From NCBI GenBank assembly GCA_019694835.1, contig JAIBBE010000214.1, forward strand, positions 1 to 64,000: a DNA stretch of 64,000 nt, in the 5' to 3' direction. The position numbers and the translations under genes are program-made. Shown piece after piece: positions 50,695 through 58,844 of the stretch. The notes beneath the pieces were generated by a model, which made no database searches, had not been told where the DNA came from, and saw nothing but the letters and a program-made list of their open reading frames with translations. Origin of the DNA: Fimbriimonadaceae bacterium (GTDB taxonomy: Bacteria; Armatimonadota; Fimbriimonadia; Fimbriimonadales; Fimbriimonadaceae). Each line of letters opens with the position of its first letter. The first letter of the stretch is position 1.

Positions 50695-51554
50695 CCGTTG
50701 AGGGCTTCGGCACCGCCGACGACTTCCAGGATTTCCTTTGTGATGCCGGCTTGGCGTGCCCGGTTGGCAGTCAGCGTCAGTTGCTGGATCATCTTGCCTG
50801 CGTTGTCGGTGGCGCTCGTCATCGCCGTCATTCGCGAGCCGTGCTCGGACGCGGTGGCCTCCAGCATCGCCTGATAGAGCAGGGTGAGGAGGTACTTTGG
50901 CAAGAGGATGCTCAGAAGTTCCTCTGGTGCGGGCTCGTAAATGTACTCCTTCGACTTGGACGGGCCATCGTCGTCGGATTTCGGCGGCTCGATCGGCAGG
51001 AGCTGAACGATCTGTGGCACCTGTCGAATCGGCGAGTAGAACTTCGCGTAGCACACGTAAATCGCGTCCGACTCTCCACTCTCGAACATCTCGCGCGCGA
51101 GGCGGGTGACCTCGATGGCGTCCTGCAATCGGGCACCTGCGGTCGGCACCGTGACTTGGTGCTTCACGTCGTAGCCCCGCTTGCCGAGGAACTGGGCACC
51201 CTTCTTTCCGACGCAGATGAGATTGGTGGGCACAGACTGGGCGCGCAGGAAATCCCAGGCTTTGCGGATGATGTTGGTGTTGTACGACCCGGCCAAACCA
51301 CGGTCGGCACTGATCAGGATCAAGGTCGCCCTCTGAACCGTTCGCTTCTCGAGCAAGGGATGCACAGGAAGCTCACCGGCCCCTGAAATGCTCGTCATGA
51401 ACTCGCGCATCTTGTCGCTGTAGGGCCTTGCCTCAAGCACGCGATCCTGAGCCTTCTTCAATCGCGCTGCGGCCACGAGTTTCATCGCCCTCGTGATCTG
51501 CTGGATGTTCTTGGAGGTCTTAATCCGCTGCCGAATCTGCTTTAGGGTTGCCAT
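50691..51554 (-). CDS. atpG: ATP synthase F1 gamma subunit
   Basis: 287 residues. N-terminus ATLKQIRQRIKTSKNIQQIT and RAMKLVAAARLKKAQ, middle LILISADRGLAGSYNTN, and C-terminal MTAMTSATDNAGKMIQQLTL and NRARQAGITKEILEVVGGA, all conserved in AtpG. It is the rotor stalk turning inside alpha3beta3. Unusually it stands alone: no atpA, atpD or atpC next to it within the window. Confidence 0.95.
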   Translation of the reverse strand: MATLKQIRQRIKTSKNIQQITRAMKLVAAARLKKAQDRVLEARPYSDKMREFMTSISGAGELPVHPLLEKRTVQRATLILISADRGLAGSYNTNIIRKAWDFLRAQSVPTNLICVGKKGAQFLGKRGYDVKHQVTVPTAGARLQDAIEVTRLAREMFESGESDAIYVCYAKFYSPIRQVPQIVQLLPIEPPKSDDDGPSKSKEYIYEPAPEELLSILLPKYLLTLLYQAMLEATASEHGSRMTAMTSATDNAGKMIQQLTLTANRARQAGITKEILEVVGGAEALNG

Positions 51555-51633
51555 GAGTCAAAAAGAGCGGCGCATAACCTGCGCGCCATCTGAGATGATA
51601 CCTAGGGTCAGGGCAATCGGGCAGGAAGCATCA

Positions 51634-51661
51634 ACAAAAAGACCGCCCAAAGGCGGTCTTG
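51634..51661 (-). terminator. intrinsic terminator for initiator tRNA
   Basis: On the minus strand: AAGACCGCC TTT GGGCGGTCTT then TTTTTG, directly after the tRNA 3' end. Confidence 0.85.
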
Positions 51662-51667
51662 CGAAAC

Positions 51668-51744
<77 letters not shown>

Positions 51745-51799
51745 GTAACAGAGACATTATGGCTCGTTAACGAACGACTGTCAAGGACCCGCCTCCATT

Positions 51800-51884
51800 G
51801 CATCCATCCTCCCCATGGATGGATGCTCGTCTGGGATTGACTTACGGGGTGGGCGGGGGCCTCCATCCGTGGGAGGATGGAGGC
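51800..51884. repeat. family D palindrome pair
   Basis: Two palindromes, 51800-51826 (GCATCCATCC...GGATGGATGC) and 51859-51884 (GCCTCCATCC...GGATGGAGGC), in the gap between initiator tRNA and the ClpS-like genes. Same family at 53583 and 62518-62600. Confidence 0.85.
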
Positions 51885-51931
51885 ATAGGCTTAGCTGGTC
51901 ACTCACGGACTCGTGGTTACAGGGGCCCGCG

Positions 51932-52246
51932 CTAGGCCCACTCTTCCGAAACCTCGACCCGGATGCCGATGGTGGCGATGACCTCGGCGGCCCGCCGACA
52001 TTCGGATTCCCCGCCGTGATGGACGACCGATTTGCCGAGGTGGTCGATCTCCCAGGTCTCCATCGCGGCTTCATCCGCGGTGCATTGGGTGGCGACCATT
52101 AGAATGAAAATGACCTCGTCGTAGGTGTTATGATCGTTGTTGAAAACGGTGACGATCCAGCCGTCCCCTTTGGTGCCGCCGTCGGTGGTCTCTTCGAGGG
52201 GCCGCTCAATCGTGCCGGGGCCGGCTAGGCGGATTAGTCGTTCCAT
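51932..52246 (-). CDS. ClpS-like adaptor protein (second of tandem pair)
   Basis: 104 residues. ClpS core: WIVTVFNNDHNTYDEVIFIL, ATQCTADEAAMETWEIDHLG and ECRRAAEVIATIGIRVEV. ClpS delivers N-degron substrates to ClpAP/ClpCP. The conserved NDD reads NND, so substrate binding may differ. Starts 13 bp inside the upstream ClpS-like gene (52246 vs stop 52234). Confidence 0.82.
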   Translation of the reverse strand: MERLIRLAGPGTIERPLEETTDGGTKGDGWIVTVFNNDHNTYDEVIFILMVATQCTADEAAMETWEIDHLGKSVVHHGGESECRRAAEVIATIGIRVEVSEEWA

Positions 52247-52527
52247 TCAGGACTGACTGATGTCTTCACGCCGATCTGCTCGATCATCTTAGCGACGTGT
52301 CGGCATTCCGCTTCGCTGTCGAAGTGAACAGGGGCTTTACCGAAGTGATGGGCTTCCCAGGTCTCCATCGAGGCCTCGTCGAGGTCGCAGCCCGTCGCAT
52401 TCATCAGCGTAAACACCACGAGATCGATGGGGGTGACGTCGTCGTTGAAGATGACCACCATCCAGCGACGTGTCTGGACGTCGTTCTGATCGAGTTCGGG
52501 GAGCATCAGCGGCGCGTTCATTCCCAT
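52234..52527 (-). CDS. clpS: ClpS adaptor protein (first of tandem pair)
   Basis: 97 residues. WMVVIFNDDVTPIDLVVFTL keeps the canonical NDD of the N-degron pocket; ATGCDLDEASMETWEAHHFG and ECRHVAKMIEQIGVKTSV follow as in the other copy. ATG 52521 is a slightly shorter start. Overlaps the second copy by 13 bp, so they are translated together. No clpA or clpC nearby. Confidence 0.85.
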   Translation of the reverse strand: MGMNAPLMLPELDQNDVQTRRWMVVIFNDDVTPIDLVVFTLMNATGCDLDEASMETWEAHHFGKAPVHFDSEAECRHVAKMIEQIGVKTSVSPEWND

Positions 52528-52580
52528 AGGGTACCGGACCAGCCTCGGCGACTTCCACCTTTTCAGGTTTACTACGGCGG

Positions 52581-53549
52581 ATGAATTTCGACGTTTTCGG
52601 GATGTGCAACGCCCTTTACGACATCCAGGCCGAAGTCACTGACGAGGTCCTCGCCTCGACCGGGTTCCAGAAAGGGGGCATGTTCCTGATCGATGAAGAG
52701 CAGCAGCGCGACATCGTCAAGCAGATTTACACTCACATCGTCCACAGCGAAGCCGGCGGATCGGGTGCGAACACCATGCTCGGCATTGCCTTGCTCGGCG
52801 GAAGGACCGTCTACACCAGTCGGGTCGGACCGGATGAGCATGGAACCCTGTATCGGGAATCTCTATCATCGAAAGGCGTCGTGCCGCAGCTTGGCGGAGG
52901 ATCCGGTGACACAGGAATCTCCCTCATCCTGATCACGCCGGATACGGAGCGCACCATGCTCACCTTCCTGGGCGAAGCACGCGGCTTGACCCGTGCGGAC
53001 ATCGACACGGAGAAGCTGTCGCAGAGCCGCTACCTCTACATCACCGGTTACCTCTGGGACACCGACAATCAGAAGGAAGCGGTGCTCTTTGCCATGAAGG
53101 AAGCCAACCGGAACAACGTGCGGGTCGCGCTCAGCCTCTCCGATCCGTTCTGCGTCGGCCGCCACAAGGAGGATTTCCTGCGACTGATCAGCGATCATGT
53201 CGACGTGGTCTTCGGCAATGAGGAGGAAGCGATGGAGCTAACGGATACGGGGTCGCCACAAGACGCTGCCCGTGTCCTATCGTCCCACGCCGACGTCGTC
53301 GTCGTGACGATGGGTGCGAAGGGATCTCTGGTCGTCAGCGGCGAACAGGCCCACGAGATTCCGTCCTATCCCGTAACAGCGGTCGACGCAACCGGTGCCG
53401 GCGACATGTACGCGGCGGGCCTGCTGTATGGTCTGACCCAGGGACTGCCTCTGGATCGAGCAGGTCGGATTGGTGCCTACGGTGCGGCGAAGGTCGTGGC
53501 GAAACTTGGCCCCAGACTGGACGCCATGAGCGCGGACGATGTCCCCTAG
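52581..53549 (+). CDS. PfkB-family sugar/nucleoside kinase (adenosine kinase-like)
   Basis: 322 residues. N-terminus FGMCNALYDIQAEV, GGSGANTMLGIALLGG and C-terminal anion-hole motif VTAVDATGAGDMYAAGLLYG with catalytic Asp; VVFGNEEEAMELT in between. The N-terminal form and length are close to adenosine kinase-like members of PfkB. Divergent from the ClpS pair. Confidence 0.87.
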   Translation: MNFDVFGMCNALYDIQAEVTDEVLASTGFQKGGMFLIDEEQQRDIVKQIYTHIVHSEAGGSGANTMLGIALLGGRTVYTSRVGPDEHGTLYRESLSSKGVVPQLGGGSGDTGISLILITPDTERTMLTFLGEARGLTRADIDTEKLSQSRYLYITGYLWDTDNQKEAVLFAMKEANRNNVRVALSLSDPFCVGRHKEDFLRLISDHVDVVFGNEEEAMELTDTGSPQDAARVLSSHADVVVVTMGAKGSLVVSGEQAHEIPSYPVTAVDATGAGDMYAAGLLYGLTQGLPLDRAGRIGAYGAAKVVAKLGPRLDAMSADDVP

Positions 53550-53582
53550 CTACTGCCCGAAGGCGCAACGACGAAGCATAGG

Positions 53583-53608
53583 GCATCCACCCTCCCACGG
53601 GTGGATGC
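53583..53608. repeat. family D palindrome
   Basis: GCATCCACCCTCCCACGGGTGGATGC, a 26-bp variant palindrome 34 bp after the PfkB gene. Confidence 0.8.
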
Positions 53609-53667
53609 GCCGACCCAAAAAAGATCGGCCATGAGCCTTTTTCCAGCCTCCCGACAGGGAAACCGCC

Positions 53668-54153
53668 TCACCTTTTCGCGTCGCGCCGGTATCGAAGGTG
53701 CCAATTCAGCGACCACTTCTTCCCGTCGCTCGAGCTCTCCCATAGCCAATCGAAGCTGTCCTTCGTGATGTTGGCAAACCGCATCCGTGCGTGACCCTTG
53801 GCGGCGTTCGTCTGGGTGAGGACAACCTCGCTGCCACTCGGTCCTCCCTCAAAGAGCAGGTACGAACCCGCGTCATCAACCCAAGTCTGTCGCCATATCT
53901 TCTTCGTCGGGTCGAACGACGTCCAACTCCCACCGGTGAATCCGGGCATCTTGAAGGCCTCCTGAATGACCTTGCCGCCATAGACTCTCGTAATGCGGTT
54001 CGTGCAGAGATTCTCCTGCCATGCCCCTTTCGTTTTGGGGTCCTTGGGCTGACTGGAGTCCATCGTCCAGTTGCCAACCCAGAAGTCCATCGCACCAGCG
54101 CCGGAGGCCTGGCCGACAGAAACGAAGACGAACAGAGGAACAAACACCAACAT
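53668..54153 (-). CDS. exported DUF1579-like protein
   Basis: 161 residues from ATG 54153 with a signal peptide (MLVFVPLFVFVSVGQASG). Lipocalin-like beta-strands: MDFWVGNWTMDSS, YGGKVIQEAFKM, FDPTKKIWRQTWVDD, as in DUF1579-type proteins. Function unknown. Downstream of the C69 dipeptidase gene. Confidence 0.7.
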   Translation of the reverse strand: MLVFVPLFVFVSVGQASGAGAMDFWVGNWTMDSSQPKDPKTKGAWQENLCTNRITRVYGGKVIQEAFKMPGFTGGSWTSFDPTKKIWRQTWVDDAGSYLLFEGGPSGSEVVLTQTNAAKGHARMRFANITKDSFDWLWESSSDGKKWSLNWHLRYRRDAKR

Positions 54154-54219
54154 GCCCTTATGACGAGCGGCTGGAAGTTCCTTGTCGGACGCCCGGGAAA
54201 CCGCGCACAAACAGGTAGT

Positions 54220-55935
54220 TCAGGACTTCTTCTTGTACGATGTCGGACCGTTCTGGAATCCAACGTCTTTGCGCCACCATTCTGGATATCCAATCTTGGT
54301 GCCAATAGTGGGATCGTTGACGTAACCGTCTGAGTATTTCTGGATCATCGTATCGGCCATTTGCCACCATGATGCGAGGACACGGTTGGCGTTGTCGACA
54401 CAGTAATTCGTAAGGTATTCGTTGGCCAGTTTGGGATCGATGCTGTTCAGTTGCAGTGCGGCGCTCTCGACGGCTGGTTGCATCGCCAAAGCCTTTGACT
54501 CAATCTCTTTCTGCTTTGCCTGGATGTCCTTGATCATGTAGTCGAACTTCAACGACGCATAGTTGCTCACATAATTGAAGGCCCAGAACATACTGCTCCG
54601 GTCGAAGACGCTCGTGTCGCCGGTTTGTACACTCTTGGGCATTTGAGTAATGCCGGCATAGAAGGGCATGAAGGCGGTCGTCAAAGGCGCATCGAAGCCC
54701 AACCAGACCACACCACCGACGTTATCCGGCATCCATCCGCGCGATTGGTTAACATAGACAAAACCGCAATAGAAAATCGAGACCGGTCGTTCGAACGCGC
54801 CTTGGAGTTTCTGGTCCTTCCCTGTCGAGGCTCCGCCATACGCACCTGACGTCGGAACGTTCTGAGCGGGATCGTAGGGGCCCGTGAAACGAACAGGATC
54901 GCCAAAAGGCCCTCCGACGAGTCCCTTCGACATGTCGAATTCTGTTCCTTGATAATAGTCACGGTACAGACCCATGACATCGGCTGCACTGAGCTTGTTC
55001 TTGGGCTTGATCGAGAACGGATAGGCACGCGTGTAGCCATCTTCGACCCAAGGGCTGAGCTTGAGATCGGGGTTAACACGATCCATGACTCTCCACACGC
55101 GCCGAAGGCTGTAGTAGGGGTGATTGTATTCGCCTGGACTGGCCGCGACTAGCCAGTCGATAGGCTTGATTGCGTCTTCGTTCCACCACTTCAGATCGCG
55201 AAGATTGGCCGCAAGATTGGTTGATATCATGGTGTCAGGGTCTTTGGGATCGAGATCCCGGATGCGAAACTCATTCGCGGCTACGAAGAAGGTTCCATCC
55301 GGAACTTTCTTGGCTGCCCACAATGCACTTTTACCGCTCGGGTTCCCCGAGATTTCGAAGATAAAGGCTTCTTCCGTGTCCGCCACGATCAGCGTTTCAC
55401 CCCAGCCGTAATATCCCAGTTGCTCGGCAATTTTTCCCATCAGTGGAATCGCCTCGCGCGCCTTCTTACACCGCTCGACCGCGATACGCGACAATTCGGA
55501 GATATCGATGTTGGCAGGGCTTGGATTGACGTTGGCTTTAGCTGCATCAGTACACTCTCCGATTGAGAGCTGATGCTCATTCATGATCGCATAGGTGCCG
55601 TCAAAATAAGCATAAGTGTGGGGTACTTGGTCGATGCTCGTCAAGGGAATAGTGGCGGCCAGCCCAGGAAACACATAGGCTGGTCCACGACTCGATCCGA
55701 CGTATCGCTGCGGCCCCAATACGAACGGGTAGATCGGTCTCTTCGACCCAGCCGGCCAGTCCTTCGCTGGCACATACATCACCCTCGGATCAGCCAGTTC
55801 TGAGTCGTCCGAGTGGGCGACAATGACCGAGCCATCGGCCGATGCCCCCTTCGTCACGACCATCGTGGTGCACGGTCGGGCAGTCGTCGCGATGAGGCAG
55901 GAAGCAAGGACAAGGGCGCGAGCAGGCGAGACCAT
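54220..55935 (-). CDS. C69-family dipeptidase
   Basis: 571 residues. Signal peptide then Cys22 in ARPCTTMVVTKGASADGSV, the nucleophile of this Ntn-hydrolase family exposed by processing. Further marks: HTYAYFDGTYAIMNEHQLSIGEC, YYGWGETLIVADTEEAFIFE and FFVAANEFRIRDL. Dipeptide hydrolysis in the periplasm is inferred; C-terminal 100 residues are coiled. Confidence 0.87.
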   Translation of the reverse strand: MVSPARALVLASCLIATTARPCTTMVVTKGASADGSVIVAHSDDSELADPRVMYVPAKDWPAGSKRPIYPFVLGPQRYVGSSRGPAYVFPGLAATIPLTSIDQVPHTYAYFDGTYAIMNEHQLSIGECTDAAKANVNPSPANIDISELSRIAVERCKKAREAIPLMGKIAEQLGYYGWGETLIVADTEEAFIFEISGNPSGKSALWAAKKVPDGTFFVAANEFRIRDLDPKDPDTMISTNLAANLRDLKWWNEDAIKPIDWLVAASPGEYNHPYYSLRRVWRVMDRVNPDLKLSPWVEDGYTRAYPFSIKPKNKLSAADVMGLYRDYYQGTEFDMSKGLVGGPFGDPVRFTGPYDPAQNVPTSGAYGGASTGKDQKLQGAFERPVSIFYCGFVYVNQSRGWMPDNVGGVVWLGFDAPLTTAFMPFYAGITQMPKSVQTGDTSVFDRSSMFWAFNYVSNYASLKFDYMIKDIQAKQKEIESKALAMQPAVESAALQLNSIDPKLANEYLTNYCVDNANRVLASWWQMADTMIQKYSDGYVNDPTIGTKIGYPEWWRKDVGFQNGPTSYKKKS

Positions 55936-55986
55936 ACACTACAGTCGAATCGGGGCGGTCAAAGGTGTCAGAGATTCTGTCACTTC

Positions 55987-56244
55987 TCAGTCGCACACGC
56001 GTATGAGAAAGACTCCGAAGAACGTCGCGAAGAGAAACGCAGCGATGCGGTACGGGACGTCGATATAGAGCAAGTTGATCAATAGTCCAACGAGAGTACA
56101 CCAGAAGATCGATAAGGCTGCCCTTCTCCACCGAGTTCTCGTCTTCTGGCGGTCAAACAGCGCTCCCGCGAGGATGAGCACGATGACAAGCAGGTACGGC
56201 TTGCCAAGCGTCAGTCCGAAGAGCTCCAAGTCAATAACACTCAA
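55987..56244 (-). CDS. small integral membrane protein
   Basis: 85 residues from TTG 56244, two or three hydrophobic helices (PYLLVIVLILAGALF, ALSIFWCTLVGLLINLLY, IAAFLFATFFGVFLI). Starts 3 bp after the upstream lipoprotein stop, so coupled. No family recognised. Confidence 0.6.
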   Translation of the reverse strand: MSVIDLELFGLTLGKPYLLVIVLILAGALFDRQKTRTRWRRAALSIFWCTLVGLLINLLYIDVPYRIAAFLFATFFGVFLIRVCD

Positions 56245-56247
56245 GGA

Positions 56248-57594
56248 TTATCCGCCGCGAATTGATGCGACCCAGTCTTTCGCTTCCATACCGAATCGGC
56301 CCACCGGATCACGACCACCATCGTCCTTTGAATCTGGCCCAGCGGAATAGATTACCCCGCGACGAGCATCATAACGATACGGTTCACCGCTAAACTGGTC
56401 GAGAAGGTTGAGGCCGAGAGCCTTCAGGCTCGGAGCGTTCGCTCCCCCATGGTTCATCGCGTAGAGCCGATTGGCTAGCGAGATACGCGCGACATCCAGC
56501 GAAAACTGCCTCTTGCGCTCGACCTGAGCGGTGGGCAAGGGGATGCTCACGGATAGAATGAGCTTTCCAAATGGATTTTCGACCGATTGCATCTTATCTC
56601 GTGCGCTCTTAATGTCGGCTTCACTTTGCGACTCGCCCTCAAGAAAGCTCTTGGGCCATCCCGTGCTCAGGGCATCCGTTCTTGCAGACAAGTCGACCTG
56701 ATCCGACCACTTGCGCTGGGTGTTCTTAATCAGTTCCTGATAGATCGCGATGGCTTCTTTGAGGGTTGCCTCACGGTCAAACGGCCGGGAATGTCCCTCA
56801 AGCGCGCGTGCAATCGACTTGTCCAAGGTGTCGGACATGGCGGAATTCTTGAAGAACTGTGAGCGCTCGGGTCCTTGTAACTTGGAAAGTTCCGGTAGAA
56901 AGTAATTGTTAAACTCGGCCCTGTGCTGGTTGCTCATGGCATCGTCGACCGTCGTTGGAAGCCGTTTCAGAAGGACCTGAATACCACTGCGACTCATTCC
57001 ACCCTTCCACGCTTGAGTCTGCATGCCGCGCTCGGCAATCGCGGTCAGCGCAACTCCAACAAGATAGTGAATCATCGACGACTCGCAGTGAATCAGCCGA
57101 TCACCTACTTGCCAGGCGATCATTAGGTCAGCGGCTGCACGGGAAGAGTCGCCTGTGGTGAGATCCACGGAAGAGCGAATGACCAAGAGTCGGCATAGGT
57201 CTTTAGAGTGAGCAAGTTCGGGAAAGAGCTCCTGGGCCCCCTCATCGATCTTGGCTCGCCAGCGCTTCTGGTTGACGGCTTTGATGAAGAGGTCAATGGC
57301 TTTGGCGTTCGTCTTAAGGAAATCCTTGGCTTGCTTAACCTGGATCGCATTCAGTTGCCCCTTCATAAAAGGGGTTAGGTCCAGCCTGCGGCGCGTCGTA
57401 TCCAGCGCCTCGGTTGCTTTGATGAGCGTGAGGTAGCCATTGTCTTTGTCATCGAGGGGAGCAGGGCTGAACTGAAGATCGGCCGGGACCATCGCCCTCA
57501 GCGCTTCCACCGTCGTCACTGGCTCCACTGGAGATTTGCGCGCACCACAGCCCATCGCTAAACCACAGACGAGGATTAGACCGACGCTTCTCAT
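56248..57594 (-). CDS. hypothetical lipoprotein
   Basis: 448 residues from ATG 57594 with lipobox GLAMGC. Largely helical, with KAIDLFIKAVNQKRWRAK and DDAMSNQHRAEFNNYFLPEL. C-terminal GEPYRYDARRGVIYSAGPD is the pattern seen at the end of many pseudopilin-related and secreted proteins of these phyla. Function unknown; the upstream frame to 57684 is not used. Confidence 0.72.
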   Translation of the reverse strand: MRSVGLILVCGLAMGCGARKSPVEPVTTVEALRAMVPADLQFSPAPLDDKDNGYLTLIKATEALDTTRRRLDLTPFMKGQLNAIQVKQAKDFLKTNAKAIDLFIKAVNQKRWRAKIDEGAQELFPELAHSKDLCRLLVIRSSVDLTTGDSSRAAADLMIAWQVGDRLIHCESSMIHYLVGVALTAIAERGMQTQAWKGGMSRSGIQVLLKRLPTTVDDAMSNQHRAEFNNYFLPELSKLQGPERSQFFKNSAMSDTLDKSIARALEGHSRPFDREATLKEAIAIYQELIKNTQRKWSDQVDLSARTDALSTGWPKSFLEGESQSEADIKSARDKMQSVENPFGKLILSVSIPLPTAQVERKRQFSLDVARISLANRLYAMNHGGANAPSLKALGLNLLDQFSGEPYRYDARRGVIYSAGPDSKDDGGRDPVGRFGMEAKDWVASIRGG

Positions 57595-57637
57595 GGCTGG
57601 GACCATACCACGCTTTGCTCCCGAAAGAGTGAAACTT

Positions 57638-58786
57638 TTACGCCATCCGAGCCCGCCGACGGAGCAATTTGGCTCTAAGGACAAAAAAGATGGCTGGGAT
57701 CCCGACTGCGATAAAAAGACAAATCAGAGGCAGGAGGATGGCACCGTTCCGCATGATCCACGGACCGATGGGAATCCACTTTGGCGGAATTTTGTACGCA
57801 GGAATCGGCGTGTAGCCGTCCCAAAACGAAGGATCAGTATCGGGGTGAAGACCCTTACGCAACTTCGTCAACATGAACTCCGTTCGATGCTCATGATAGG
57901 CATTTCCATTCGCACGGAGTTTGGTGTAGTTATCAAGGATGTCCTCTTTTTGCCACGTGAGACCCTGTTCGCTCAGCCGGTCATTTGTGAGCCCTCTTTC
58001 AAGCATCTCATCTTTGACAAGCGGCCTCTTCCCTGCGTCGTAGAGTTCTCCGATCCGAAGCATGGCTAGACTCGAAAGCGTTGCGAGCCCGAAGTCGCCT
58101 CCGTGCGTTCGGTCTTGATAACACGACTGAGCAAGCGCACTGAAAACATCGATACTCTCCCAGGCGTTCCCTAGGACGATGAGCCCACAAAGTCCTTTTT
58201 GTATTTTGTCGTTTGGAATAGGCTTCAGGTACTCAAGTTTCAGAGCTTCATGCCCTTGATTGATAATCCAGTGCAAGACCTTCGCTTGAACAAGTTCACG
58301 ACCGAAGTGAGCGTCGGGGTTTATTTCGATGGCCTTAAGGACGTGGGCTTCGGCCTGCTTGAGCTCGAGGAGTTTCTCTCGATCTGCCCCATCTGCAAAC
58401 CAACGGTGAGCCTCAAACGTACCAAGGTTTGCGAAGTAGCGATATTCGTGCTCTTTCTTCTCCGCCGTGTCAGGGAGACCCAGCATGACCTTTTGCTTCC
58501 GTTCCATCCATCGAATCGCATCGTCGTACTTACCGAGCACGTCGCAAGCAACCCCAGCATCATCGTAGAGATTGAGGTTCTTCGGATTCGACAGAACTTC
58601 CTTCGACACGCGAGCGAGACGCATCTCATAGTAGAGGGGTGGATTACGGTCGAACCGGCCGGCAATCGTCTGGACGACATCGGGAAGCTGCCTCGCCTCA
58701 AACTCCAGCGTATCGCTATCCCATCGACAGGCCATCGACGCTTGGCCGACAACCGTAACGGCAATGATCGCAAACGTCAGTCTCAT
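57638..58786 (-). CDS. TPR-like exported protein with C-terminal membrane helix
   Basis: 382 residues from ATG 58786 (GGAGGG ribosome site). Signal sequence, then helical repeats reminiscent of TPR (LYDDAGVACDVLGKYDDAIRW, KQAEAHVLKAIEINPDAHFG) and a C-terminal membrane helix (GAILLPLICLFIAVGIPAIFF) with basic tail. Probably scaffolding in the envelope; family uncertain. Confidence 0.7.
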   Translation of the reverse strand: MRLTFAIIAVTVVGQASMACRWDSDTLEFEARQLPDVVQTIAGRFDRNPPLYYEMRLARVSKEVLSNPKNLNLYDDAGVACDVLGKYDDAIRWMERKQKVMLGLPDTAEKKEHEYRYFANLGTFEAHRWFADGADREKLLELKQAEAHVLKAIEINPDAHFGRELVQAKVLHWIINQGHEALKLEYLKPIPNDKIQKGLCGLIVLGNAWESIDVFSALAQSCYQDRTHGGDFGLATLSSLAMLRIGELYDAGKRPLVKDEMLERGLTNDRLSEQGLTWQKEDILDNYTKLRANGNAYHEHRTEFMLTKLRKGLHPDTDPSFWDGYTPIPAYKIPPKWIPIGPWIMRNGAILLPLICLFIAVGIPAIFFVLRAKLLRRRARMA

Positions 58787-58844
58787 CGTCGTTCCCTCCG
58801 ATCCTATCGACTGGGACGGTTGGCAAGGCAAAAACGTGCGCGAC

